Assembly: GCA_000727475.1 (NCBI GenBank)
Contig: KL647289.1
Location: 2,771,450-2,835,449 of the forward strand
DNA: 64,000 nucleotides
Direction of reading: 5' to 3'
Origin: Sarcocystis neurona
Taxonomy: Eukaryota; Apicomplexa; Conoidasida; Eucoccidiorida; Sarcocystidae
Of this stretch, positions 12,101 to 22,461 are shown one piece after another (within the stretch, counting starts at the first letter, position 1; every line of letters begins with the position of its first letter). The notes below the pieces were generated by a model that was not told the origin of the DNA, made no database searches, and saw only the letters and a list, made by a program, of their open reading frames with translations. The translations under genes were made by a program, and so were the position numbers.

Positions 12101-12822
12101 GTGCTGCTGCTTCCCGTGATGCAGTCGGTTCCTTCCTTACTGCTCCAGCTGCTTCTCCGGCTGTAAAAGCTGCGGTCACTAGCTGGGGCATCACTATACT
12201 TCGACTTTTCCTGTGTCTCTCTCACCGAAGGAAGGTAAGACGCGCAACTTCCTTCCGCTACTGCTGTCGCTGGTTGGAAGAGACTTGATGAACCCGGCAA
12301 GTAAGACACGGCAGGCAGTTGTCTGTCACTGCAGCGGCTTCTGCAGTTTACGAAAGTAGTGCCTTCGACCTGCTTATCAAAGGTTATTGATAGAGAGTCA
12401 TTGCCGTTCGTCCAGTACGAATCCACAGACCGCACGTCAGCAAACGTCGAACTCCTTCGTGTTGCCGCTACTCTATAAGTCTGTTGTCCCATTGTTGCTG
12501 CTGTTGTGAGCCGTCTTGCGGTCCCTTCACGCGCACTTTGTGGCGCAGGATGCACTGCTGCTCGAAGGGCGGTGAGGTCATTGCCTCCTGTAGCCACCGT
12601 GTCCTCACCATCAGAAGCACGCCGCAGTGTTGCAACGTTGACTTTTGTCGGTGCTGCCGATGTACCTGACCCTGCGGGAGTTTCCTGTGTCTTAGCTGGT
12701 GTCGCTGTTGCACCAGTATCTGCTGCCGTCATTGTAACTGCCGTTCCGACACGGGCGGTACTCGCGGACACCACAGAGAAATCTTCTGACGGAGATCTCA
12801 TCGCTTCACGCGAAAGCTCCAT
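1..12822 (-). CDS. PDE: Cyclic-nucleotide phosphodiesterase, multi-membrane-span apicomplexan type (3' end beyond the window)
   Basis: This would hydrolyse cGMP and/or cAMP at a cell membrane and so lower protein kinase G/A signalling. Proposed exons, in transcription order: 12822-7540, 7118-6972, 6440-6220, 4168-4069, 2746-1046, 133 to beyond 1. All junctions agree in phase (0, 0, 2, 0, 0), giving about 2528 residues before the edge. Six hydrophobic segments lie at about residues 1681-1706, 1721-1741, 1795-1810, 1811-1826, 1864-1880 and 1885-1900. They are followed by RHATELQQRQTFYNWL, a pre-catalytic helical region, a low-complexity insertion, and SWDFDCLMYAKESPAPLVEV, which fits the start of a PDE catalytic domain. 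The metal-binding HD motifs lie outside the window, so substrate preference cannot be judged. The ATG at 12822 has a strong context (CACGATGG); the frame is open 24 codons further, but only from a GTG. Family call: firm. Exon 2 borders: less certain. Confidence 0.85.
134..1045 (-). other. PDE intron 5
   Basis: No coding evidence on either strand. It holds a (CA)n run at about 859-882 with TA/CA-rich flanks. Short plus-strand frames across it encode only His/Thr/Tyr repeats from the microsatellite. Confidence 0.7.
859..882. repeat. (CA)n microsatellite
   Basis: An uninterrupted CA run of about 22 bases inside the last seen PDE intron, with degenerate TA/CA repeats on its left. Confidence 0.9.
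1046..2746 (-). CDS. PDE: PDE exon 5: pre-catalytic helical region plus long low-complexity insertion
   Basis: This exon has 567 codons. The first ~95 residues are ordered and helical (STAVEQLVDLIKQCKDIF, then NRTLDRCLSILTNTTNLYTV), the segment that precedes the catalytic domain in apicomplexan PDEs. About 420 residues of Ser/Ala/Gly/Arg-rich sequence follow, before an ordered end (RAFVMDQRARRDMRARNEAV). The acceptor GTGTGCAG|ATG at 2747/2746 follows an unusual G11 run instead of a pyrimidine tract. The proposed donor is ATATG|GTGGGT at 1046/1045; the frame runs on to 929, so the 3' border is the less certain one. Confidence 0.75.
4069..4168 (-). CDS. PDE: PDE exon 4 (last membrane segment and linker)
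   Basis: A 100-base exon between acceptor CGGCCTGCAG|G and donor TGGCTG|GTAAGG. It encodes VIRVATYLMLTIFLYIGRHA, a membrane span, then TELQQRQTFYNWL. A charged E..(R)..F segment straight after the last span is typical of membrane cyclases and phosphodiesterases. It ends in phase 0, so MTRKRMDRLE of the next exon follows directly and reads as one helical linker. Confidence 0.75.
6220..6440 (-). CDS. PDE: PDE exon 3 (fourth and fifth membrane segments)
   Basis: The acceptor GTGCACTCCAG|GTTGTAAC follows a pyrimidine-rich stretch and the donor CCGTCCAG|GTATGT is close to consensus. The exon starts VVTIWGVWNTVASFIL and ends GLLLIVQLDVVYPS plus two bases (AG). Those two bases are completed to an Arg codon by the first base of the next exon, which is good evidence for both junctions. 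The frame is also open to 6476, so a slightly longer 5' border is possible. Confidence 0.75.
6972..7118 (-). CDS. PDE: PDE exon 2 (49 codons, third membrane segment)
   Basis: The acceptor TGTGTGTCAG|CAT at 7119/7118 starts in phase 0. The exon reads HVRANRISQNTGVIELPEEV and then GFHAYTKRDGISRLLMNLLE before a hydrophobic end. The donor CCT|GTAGCC at 6972/6971 is weak but keeps phase 0 into the next exon; the frame reaches a stop 33 bases later. An alternative 3' border cannot be excluded. The composition is ordinary, unlike exon 1, which supports a real membrane-domain exon. Confidence 0.55.
7540..12822 (-). CDS. PDE: PDE exon 1: very long low-complexity N-terminus and first two membrane spans
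   Basis: This exon has 1761 codons with no stop. Most of it is low-complexity: Gln-rich stretches (for example VQPQLQQQQRDQQLQ), Ser/Thr/Ala-rich stretches and an Arg/Ser block around residues 1470-1530 (GGRRRRRRASHRRRRRRFSG). Order appears at about residue 1659, with LPLKFVDRDLEDLF before two membrane spans. The donor TTTGTG|GTAAGG at 7540/7539 is close to consensus and keeps phase 0; the frame runs on only to a stop at 7456. The reverse strand of this exon also carries open frames, but they are fragmented and lack domains. A short upstream non-coding exon cannot be excluded. Confidence 0.8.
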
Positions 12823-13290
12823 CGTGGCTGCCGGTGGCTCGTGTGGCACAATTCTCCTTTTTTGGCAAATGCTGCCGCCGTAGACGCTGCACACTACTGC
12901 TCTACCCTGCTGTGCACTCCTGTCTCAACAGTTCTTCGCAGTTTCTGCTGGCTGCTACTCAGAGAGTTCTGCTCTACAGCTGTTACGGCGTTGTTGCTGT
13001 CGACGGCGTCCTGCGGCTGCTGTGACCCTACTGCTGCACTTGCTGCTGTCGTACTGCTGCACGTGGTCTGCTCTTCTGCTGCGGGGCGATCCTACGGATC
13101 GGGCGGCTGTGCTCGAGCGGCTTGTCGCTGCGGTGGCCCTCTTGTTGTCGCTGATGTGGGGCTACTGCTACGGGTGCTGCTCGGCAATGAGGCTCGTGTG
13201 GCGTCGCTGCTGCTTCTTTGTATAGCAGCCGCAAAGACACGTATACAAGTGACGGCGAAAGCTGCCCTCGCGACCTCAACGTGACGCTGC
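12823..13290. promoter_or_regulatory. Upstream region of the PDE gene, CTG/CAG-rich (probable 5' UTR and promoter)
   Basis: Plus-strand CTG triplets (CAG on the PDE sense strand) are dense up to about 13230 and give frames open in several phases on both strands (for example 12841-13284 plus). The content is Leu/Cys runs with no domain. Read here as leader or promoter sequence of the minus-strand PDE gene; no initiator or TATA motif could be assigned. Confidence 0.35.
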
Positions 13291-16200
13291 AGACGGTACA
13301 CCGACGCTTTGCACGCAATAGAAGCAGAAACCTTACAGAATGCCTGATAACCGTTTACCAGATTTGTACAGTGAGACCGGAATCGAAAACGAAAAAAAAG
13401 ACCGCGCACAAGGAAGGACTGAAACCGTTTCGGTTAGGATGAAGAGGTACACGGCGCCGTACGCATGCACAACACACAGAAAACAGGCATACTAGTCTCA
13501 AACACCGGCACCGTATGAAGATAGTAACGCACACACGCCACTGCACCTTTGTGCTTCTTTCTTTCACTTCATATGTTGTTGACCTTAACACTATTTCCAC
13601 TGCAGGTGCTGACCGTCCTGCCAGCCAGTCGATGCCAGAAGGGTTCCCCTCGCATGTGGAGTACCTGAACGTTAAAGGTGATATCCCTGGCGGTCGGCGA
13701 CCGAGACGAAATTTGACATTCTCACTAATAAACAAATCGCGTCGCGTGTTACAGCCTAGATGTACCCTTTTAAAACTTACACGTAAGAGCAGAAATTTCC
13801 GCAGAAAGCCACATTCAAACCAGTAGTCCGCCTACGCGTGAACATGATTCGGTGATGCTTTGCGGAGAGCTTTTTCACCATTCGAGGTGCACGTCATGGT
13901 GCAGCAAACATAGTGGGCATCCTTTCACGTACAAATTCGCACACGCGCGCACGGGAAGGTACACTTTCGAAGGTGCAGAGACGAAAGCGCTATTCCATAT
14001 ACAGGGCTACGGAGGCATGTAGTAGCGACGGTACAGTGTACTAGCGGATCGCTTCAAAGACTCACATGTGTGGTGGTGCAGATGTGGCATTAAAAACTTT
14101 TCAGACAATGCAGCGGCCCCTTACAAAGCAGACACGTGTACAGGCATGTACGCACACAGGCGCCGAAAAACTGCACGCACCGTGCCAACACGTACAAAAG
14201 TGCACTCATGGGTGTCTCCAGACGCTGGTATCTGTAGGCACACTACTGCGGCGAAAGTAACACGACGAAAAACAAATTCGTTATCTGCGCCACGGCTGCA
14301 GCTTCCCACAGAACACGAAGGAATCTTCTTTTTTGCATGGCGTGACTGGTGTTTGAAAGACACATTCAGCACCGCGCTCATCTGTCTTCACGCGCCGCGC
14401 GTCTTCGCATGGTAGATTTACTTCTGTGTGCGCCATACAAAACTTGTCATGACAGAGTTTCATTGAAGAGACGGCACGTCTCCCCTGCCGCAGGCTGCAG
14501 ACAGGCTGTGTACTGGAGGGAAAGTAGCGCGAGTTCCCACCAACATCCCAAATTTCCTCCGTCGTGAAGACGATTCTTCTCCACTGTCAGTTGCTACGTG
14601 TGAGCCGCCGGCTCGTCACGACTTCATAGCCGCCGCGAGATTCTGCTGCGTTCTGCTTGTTTCTCTATCACTTGCAATGTGTGTCTCTGAAAGATATGCG
14701 TTTGTCCACTATCTCCTCGGCAGCTTTCTCTTCCCCCAATAACGAGAAATGCGATACGAATGTTGAGGGCACCCGTGCAATAAACCCTTATGCGGCTAAT
14801 ATAACGTCCCCCACTACAAGGGTCTGCGCAGGCTACACCGTATACACGTCATTTACCTGTTCACACGTACCCTTGAAGACTTCACTTCTCAGGTTTCCAC
14901 AGGAGGTCAAGAACTCTTGGCAGGTCTCACACCGACGTGCAGACAGTATGTGTACAGGTATGCAGGTATAAGGGCACACGGACCCGCAAGAATACTCACG
15001 CGTAAAAATACTAAATACGCTCACCTACGTATACAAATAGACTAATTTGCACATACACATGTACGTAAATATGAGTATGCATTTGTAAGTAGACAGAGAT
15101 ACGCTCGACGGTTTCAGTTTTTTGAACCTGCTTTAATACCGTTAATTTTATACATGGGCGTACGCATACCTACACGCGCATATGCATACCGCAGTATCGT
15201 GTGCCATATCTAAAAACGCTATAGCGTACGGTAACTAGGTGACAGCCGTTGCACGATACTGAGAAAAATTCACGATTCAGCTAGAATGTCCGTACAAACA
15301 GGACCGCACTCAAATACATGTAGTCATTCGCCAACGGACGTGCACGTTTTCTACTGAGGATTCGCACACTTCGCATCAGTGCTATGCCACCGCTTCAGAT
15401 ATGCGACACGGAGAGCATGGGAGCGGTGCTGTCCGCTTCAGGCTACAAAAACGTCCTTGGCTATCCTTCCATTGTTCGACTGACTGAATACTGTGGTACA
15501 CATGTATACAGCTTCGTCTATACTTATATACAGTGGTGTGTGTTGATAGTGAATCAAACATGCGCAAGTGTAAACAAAAGACCAGCCCTCGGTTCGACCA
15601 GTAAATACATTAACGTAAACATGTGCAAACATGCTTTCCGGTGAGACGCCACGCGCACACAGCATTTTGTTGCTTGGGCAGTCCCTGTCAAGAGAATCTG
15701 TGTGATGCACTCGCAGAGTCAGATTCGCACGATGGTGATACATAGCTGGTAATATATACATCAAGCATATAGACACATATACGTACACGTACGTGTGCGT
15801 ACATGTATATAGTTCTACGGATCGAAGCAAAGACCGTAAAACCTGCTACAAGCCAGCCTGGCCACGGTGCTATCTCACGAACTGGGTATCGTCTATTTTC
15901 ATGCAATTCCTGCAACAAACTCAGGTGTCAAGTGTGTACCTACCTGCACTGGCATAAGGTAAGTGTGCACTGTCTGCATTTGTACCAGTAATTAGACTGG
16001 CGACCTACGAAGCAGTCCACGCTCCTGGACATACAGTCAGTGATTTGTCAAAAGGCACATGCACCCAGATATGCATTCACTGATTTGTGAAAAGGAACAC
16101 ATTGTAATAAAGAGTCCGATTATATATATTATCAAGCACATAGATATATGCGTGCGTCTGGATGTGTGTATACATATACGTAGATACAGACCCATGCATT

Positions 16201-16324
16201 CATGTCGACACACACGTATGTACGTAGATGTAGATACACAGATACTTCTGGTCGTCCGTACACTCAAATTATGCACCGTCAGTTCCGCGTCCCACTGCCA
16301 GATACCGCAGGTCACTCCGATCAC
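13291..16324. other. Long stretch without a supported gene
   Basis: Mostly unique, AT-richer sequence with TA/CA-like repeats near 15720-15820. One plus-strand segment has an acceptor-like TTTCCACTGCAG at about 13605 and a donor-like AAAG|GTGATA near 13679, bracketing ordinary-looking codons, but nothing joins to it. A clustered pair of similar 27-base units lies at 16036-16102. Confidence 0.4.
16036..16102. repeat. Degenerate direct repeat pair, about 27-base units
   Basis: CAGTGATTTGTCAAAAGGCA near 16038 recurs as CACTGATTTGTGAAAAGGAA near 16078, an offset of about 41 bases. The unit is too short to classify. Confidence 0.55.
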
Positions 16325-18283
16325 CTACTCGTCACTAACACGGGGGCACACACCTACGGCAGGCCCTCCAGATGGAAGTGTATCGCGGATCAAATGTATA
16401 GCACGGCTCCATGCAGGGAACGCAAAACACATTGAGATCTTGCGGTCAAGGAACATGAGATAAATGACTCGAGGCAATGCAAATGTCCGGGCAAGTGCAC
16501 CTAGTGAAAGACGGGACCGGGTTGGCCCAGAGGCACGCGAGCGAAAATACACGGGGGCGCAGACAAACCGGCGGGTGAAAGCATACAGATATGCGTTTGC
16601 TCTGGTCGTTTTTTGCCTCTGTCTATGATGTCCTTGACCAGAGAAAGAAGAAAATGTTACGGCAGCTATGTGGGGCGTCCCCAGTGATACCCATGTGCTG
16701 CTCCTGCTTGGGCTGCTGGTCCTCGTGGTGCTTAGGTTGCTGCCTCTGGTGCCGCTGGAGCTACTATGCCTGCTGCTGCCCGTGCTGCTCCTTGTGCTGC
16801 CGCCAACGCTCCCCCGCTCTGTTTCTGTCTCTCTGCTTGATGCTGGTGAGTCTGCCGCCTCCGTGCGAATGGACGCTGAATACCACCAGGTGGAGAGTAC
16901 TGGTTGCTCCCTGCAACTGATGGTGACGTCTCGCATGGAAATGTGCTGCGTCCAGCATCTCGCTGTTCGCTGGCGTGAGAGCACAGATGCCGGCAGCAGG
17001 AACAACACGTCAAAGCAGAAATTCTGAGAGTCTGCGGACAAATACGCAAAGACACGGGGAATGTCGACTAGGGCAAATGAACACGACGGAAGGACATGCG
17101 CGGGCAACAGCAAACAGAAGAAGCCGGTCTCTGCGTCACCCTGAGGAGAGATTCGATTTTCTGTATACGCTGCCAAACCTCCGTTCATCACCACGTCAGG
17201 GAATTGGCGCAGATGCGCAAACTCTCGCCGTTGCAGTTCTAACAGCTGGTATAGCGGCTCGACATGTGGCGCAACACACGCCGCGACGTGCAGACGGCGA
17301 AACCTTCGCATATAAAAGGACACGAGAGAAACCGGACCGCACCCGTACGAAATCCACCGTGTCTACCGCAAAAATACATAATCTTACGACCTAAGCTGCA
17401 GACAGACTACACTCTGTGTAAGGGCGCACGCAGGGGGCAGCGAGCTGAAGCGCGTTCAAGCCGCTTTCACACTCGTGATGCTGCTTTCGTTGCTGGCGTT
17501 GCTGGCGCTTCTGCTGCTGCCTCTGCTGATGGGGCTCCTGCCGCGACTGCGCTGGTGCTCCTACGGGTACTACACCAGATATAGCTACTGCTGAAGGTGT
17601 TGTGCCTGTACATGATGGTGAGAGGATGAGAGCAACTTGGTGGATGGGGGGCCTGCTGCAAATCGCAGGTAGGCCATGTGGGCGCGTAGACGGTGACGAT
17701 AGGGAGGCCGGCTTGTCCTCCTCTGCCCCTGCCTGGCCGGGACGTGCAGTATATCCTTGCTATTTCTGCCTCTTCACCAGAACACCAACGAAAGCAGCGC
17801 TCAAAAGGGTCCTGACGTTACGTAATATTACGCTGCGAATTCACACGCATGTCTGCAAAACACAGGCTCTTTCTGTAAGATGCAGCTTGCCAGGATGCGC
17901 CATTCCGCCAGCCCGCACAGGGGAAGCCGGCAGCCAGCGCTAGCAACCGAGCGGTCGGTACATACACGGAGATACGCTGCCATGCAGACGATAGCCTGCT
18001 AATTCACGAAATTCGGATCTGTCGACGAACGCCGAACACCGCCACAGCAGAGCGAACACGGTGTACCGTGACCGGCGAGTGCTTCGGCAGCTGCCACTGC
18101 GGCTCCTTGTTTGCCGGCTCTTACGGTGGCGGCTCCAATGGCACAGCCAGCGAAAAGCAGCAGCACAGTACCTGTGACGCGGCCGCCCGACCTGGATCCG
18201 CGGTAGCGTGAAATGCACGAGACGAGCAGCAACAATTTTCCAAGATATTTCAAGGCCGCAGCAGCCACGCAGCAGTTAAACAT
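16325..18283 (-). CDS. Possible multi-exon gene of unknown function (weak)
   Basis: Three minus-strand pieces look coding. First, 18283 to about 18066, starting MFNCCVAAAALKYLGKLLLL, with a second hydrophobic stretch (RVTGTVLLLFAGCAIGAATV) and a donor-like GTCACG|GTACAC. Second, Ala-rich sequence at about 17467-17590. Third, 16732-17055, an Ala/Gln-rich frame (ALAAAQGAARAAAGIVAPAA). A 332-codon frame, 16325-17323, overlaps the third piece in another phase but begins at GTG. Trinucleotide repeats open several frames here, so the model may be wrong. If real, the first exon suggests a signal peptide or membrane protein. Confidence 0.25.
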
Positions 18284-20253
18284 CAGGGCAAACAGGCACA
18301 GCGACCGACTTCAACAGGGGGGAATTCTGCACGCAGTACAGCTCTAGATCAGGGCAGCAAGGCGACCGAACGGTGTCAATAGGAGAGAATACGGCAGTTG
18401 AATACGCGAAGTCAGCAGTGTGGATCCGCACCAAACACTTGCACGCCACAGCATCTGTTCCTCTTCTGGGGACAGTGGGTCAGCCAGACAATGAAACAAC
18501 CCCAGAGGTGATCAGCGTGACAAGCGGAGCCAGCTAGCATCGCACGTCACCCCTCCGGCTGCTGCTCCTTCCGAAGATAACTGCTGCTAACCTCGAACAG
18601 CTGGTGATGGGACGCATTGCTCCTCCTTCTGCACGCTGTTATAGCTAAACTAGAGTCGTGCTGGCTACTCATAAAGGTGCGCGTGCTAGGGTATAGATCC
18701 CAAGGGCAAGCATTTATCGCCTAGGACCAACGCAACACGAGCACTGCCGGTCGTACGGGGCCGCGAGGGTACTTCCCAGCTGTAGGCGGGCGGCTCGTGT
18801 GGTGAGGTTTGTGCTGATTATAGGCTCGTCTGCCGCCGCAGCTTCTGGTGTTGTCTCTGCTCCCTTCATCAGCTCAAGGACTCCCTCTTCCTGTTACTGT
18901 CCTCAATCTGCTGTGATCATGCGGACGCGTGTGTGGCGGTTATACTCTGCAGGCATTGTTGCCCCTGCTGAGAGCCACAGCGTTGACTAAGCTGTCGTCC
19001 TTAACTGTATCGGGCGGCGACTGCGTCCCTGCTGGTGCTGCTCGCTGTGATGCGGGCTTTCCTGTGGCTCCTGCCCTTCTGCTGCTGTTGGTGCAGTTGT
19101 GTTCCAGTTGGTCTTACTGTTCCAACTGTTGTTACTGCTCCCCCGGTTCCTTTTGACACACTCCTGGTAAGCTTGTTGCTACACTAACGGTGGCGGTGCG
19201 TGAGTGTGGCCTCCTCGAGAAAAAGGAGACAGCGAGATTGAGGCCACGCGATGAGCCGTAGAGTGTCGTGCAAACCAGGGCGCATTCTCTTCAGCAGAAG
19301 CACATCGTATGCGTCTCATATGGACATTACTTCCCACCTGCAGCATAGCAGCAGTGTGACGAAGTGTTACGTACGCATATACCTGTCACCGCCTCACCTG
19401 TGTGTGGTGGACTGCGCCAGCATAGTGGCTCCTGCATTAGTACACGGTTCGTGATGAAATGTTTACATCTCTATGGAGAACCTGTGCTCTTATAAATCCC
19501 GCACTGATGGGGAGCGTGTACGCGTGCAGATATGTATAAGCATGTAAGATGCGACGATATCCCCTTTTGTCTGAGCATGAGCAGTACTTCCACGCGAACA
19601 CACACGTGCGTACCTGCGTTAGTGGTGGCTCTCTCTTTGCGCACGTAGTCACAGCGACGTACGAAATGTGGGAGGTGCTTCGTGTGTGCGCGTGCGCTGC
19701 ACTTTCAAGTGCACCATTGAGTGCCCTGTTTATGGTTCGTACTCACTTATGGATTGCTGTTTCTACTCAGTCGGGTCCTGCACTGTGTAGACGTCGTGAT
19801 AGCATGTCCACCTCTGCATGTGAATCATATATCTGCCGACACGCAGGTAGAAGCACCTGCCGAGCATGAGAAATCCGTATTTGGTTCCGTGTCGAGTCAG
19901 GTGAGGCTTGCCTCGGACCACCTTGTGTCCGACTGTGCGCGCACACCAGACCCACGGTGCACCTCCTGCTATTCCACCTACACGGAGTGGGTGAACCTAT
20001 GGCGCTTGACCGTTTCCGATTATGTTTCCGACAAGGGAGAGCCAGGCTGATGGAGATGTACACGCGTTGACAGATGCGCCGCCGACCTGCATTTCCGCGA
20101 TAAGAGAGGTGCCGCTACGTTTTCTACAGGCACGTAGCAGGCGAGGTGAACGTACGACAGGTTCACGCCAGTTCCACCATTAGAAGCTGTCTCATGGATC
20201 CGTGGACACGCGGAGGTGCGGCTGCCCGTGCAAAACGTCAGAAGTTTGTGGTG
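18284..20253. other. No supported gene; scattered frames only
   Basis: A CTG-rich patch at about 19020-19150 opens Leu/Cys/Ala frames on the plus strand. At 19846-19901 a plus-strand segment (VEAPAEHEKSVFGSVSSQ) lies between an acceptor-like CGACACGCAG and a near-consensus donor CAG|GTGAGG. It may be one exon of an unseen gene, but no partner exon was found. Confidence 0.3.
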
Positions 20254-20336
20254 TCAAAACCAAAGGCTACTACTGCATGTACGCAGACACGTGTAGACAC
20301 ACTCGTGTAGAAGTACGATGCAGAAGATGCTGCTAC

Positions 20337-20564
20337 CGCAGCTGCTGTCGTCTTCGTTACTGCTGATAGTTCTACAGGTAGTGGTGCTGCCCAAGCCAGT
20401 GCATTTGGAGGTGGCTACTAAGAAGGGCTCAAACAACTGCACGCGGCCTGACACTCTTTTTTCGGACGATGCGTTCTTAGATGTTCCACACTCTCCTAAG
20501 GGGTGAAACAGGGACAACCCGGTAGATGGACGGTTCATCTTCGTGAAGGTTTCGTTGGGGGTAT
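20337..20564 (-). CDS. Isolated candidate exon, unknown function
   Basis: The acceptor GTGTTTTCAG|AT and the donor-like AGCTGCG|GTAGCA bracket 228 bases of ordinary coding composition, containing KMNRPSTGLSLFHPLGECG and RVQLFEPFLVATSKC. Neither side joins to a clear partner exon. It could be one exon of a small gene or chance. Confidence 0.3.
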
Positions 20565-20574
20565 CTGAAAACAC

Positions 20575-22461
20575 TCGGTGTTATCACGGAATTACGGATC
20601 TTTTTGCCGAAGTGGTTACTTCAGTTCCGTAGACGCGCGGGTTAGCTCTGGTCATGCTTGAAGATCAGTTCTACTCCATATCCGGAATCCGACAAGTAGG
20701 AGCGCTTGCGAGATTGTGGCAATCGTAGTATGCGGACCACATTTGTGTAGAGTGCAACACTTTTTATGAATGATGTGCACAGTGGCCGCTGCACCACTTT
20801 TATGCACTCGTGTACACCGTTGCCTGTGTACGGTAAACGTGTCTCTCACACCTACATTAAAAATGAGGTCCAGTGAATTGCAGTACTGTAAAGAACGTTG
20901 TGGCGTACAGGTAGGCGTCTGAATGTAGAACGGCATTGCCGTGCGCAGGCTCGCCAACGTGCGTAGAGGAGCCAAGCAGTACGGAGTTGATGCTTCATTA
21001 GCAGCGTGTCTTGTCGCAGATTATGCCCGAGTGCAAACGTGCATACAACACTGGCAGGACGACGCTGCGTTCTGCAGCATACGACCAGCGACGAATTATC
21101 CGCGCGCTCCCCTGCATGTGGAAGGCCCTTGCCAATTATGTGCTTAAAATGGCTGTAAGAGACAATAGAGCACTTTGGAGTCGACCTTCTTTACGGGAGG
21201 TAACACCACAGCTTCAACCCTATCACAATGCCGACCGGGTACACGACAGGGCGGCATCAACGACGGCATGACACGGATGCATCACCTGACCTATGGCTCA
21301 ACAGTAGCACAGTACCTCAAATACACGATGAGTCATTTCAGCCTTAGGGCGCCATACTAACGCGCCGTAGAGAGTATACAGTTAATTCTGCGTGTAAGCG
21401 TGAGGGTACGTAGAGAACGACGCGGTGCCGGTACGAAGTTCTTTTCCAGTTCGTGCTCGAGACCGAAGCTTCCTCTATAGGTGCACAAGTCATCGCGGCC
21501 GGCTCCGTGTATGTACAGAGATCAGCACCAACGCTGTGACGACATACTGCGGACAATTACTACACAGAAAGGACCTCACACGAGAAGTCTCTCTTCCGCA
21601 TCTAGTATAGCGGGGCTACGATTCATGCACAGTTCCAGTAGGGAAGCCCACATACACCTACCCGTTTTACAAAGGTGTACACAAATAAAGCTGTGTAGAC
21701 GCGTGCGCAGTACCTCTTCGGTATGGCATCAGTTGGAAGCCTAAGGCTGACTCCTCACAAAGCGCGAGGCGACAGAGCACCGTATTCTGCCCCTTCTGCA
21801 CTCCACTGGAAATGATAATAATGGATGCACTAGCGGCCCTTCAACAATGTATGGAGATACCAATTCTGATCTACGCCTTTCCACTGGTTATAAAATGTTA
21901 TAAAAGGTTTAGAGTGTAGTGAACAGAAAAACACATCCTCGTCCCAGTCGCGGCTCTCTGGCAGTATCAGTTACAAGTAAAGACGCTTACTCGCAGCATT
22001 CAGTGATACCTCCAGCACCACAAAGCGACAGGAATTTACATTCCATATGCATCTTTGTTTTCTGCCTTCAATGCGAAGACTTACAGATGCAGAAGCTCCA
22101 GCGGTAGATGCTGCCGGACTATCCCGCGAACAGGGTATCTTTAGTTTATCGACAGCCTACTCGCTCCATTGACGTCTTGTACTGTTCCATGTAGCTCACG
22201 GTATTTTCTACACCTCTTTCTTAGGCTTCGTGAAGCCTACCTTTGTGTGTCACAAGTCTGTCTGGTCTAAGTACAGGTACAACACTGCTTTTCACTACGT
22301 GTTCTTTCTTCGCTCTCTCCCTTTTCACACCTTATTTTTATTGCCTTCCGCTGTCCCTTCTGCGCCGTTCGCTCTTTTGTTGTGTTTGCGTTCTTCGTTC
22401 TCTTTTTCCTTGCTGGTTATCTGCCGCTAGTACGCAGCCGCTTCCCACTGGCGGAGTACAG
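20575..22461. other. No supported gene
   Basis: Unique sequence of mixed composition with only short overlapping frames on both strands. No microsatellite or long repeat was seen. Confidence 0.4.

Noticed and set aside
12821..12894. 24-codon upward extension of the PDE first exon
   Set aside because: It begins with GTG, not ATG, and the ATG at 12822 has a strong initiation context.
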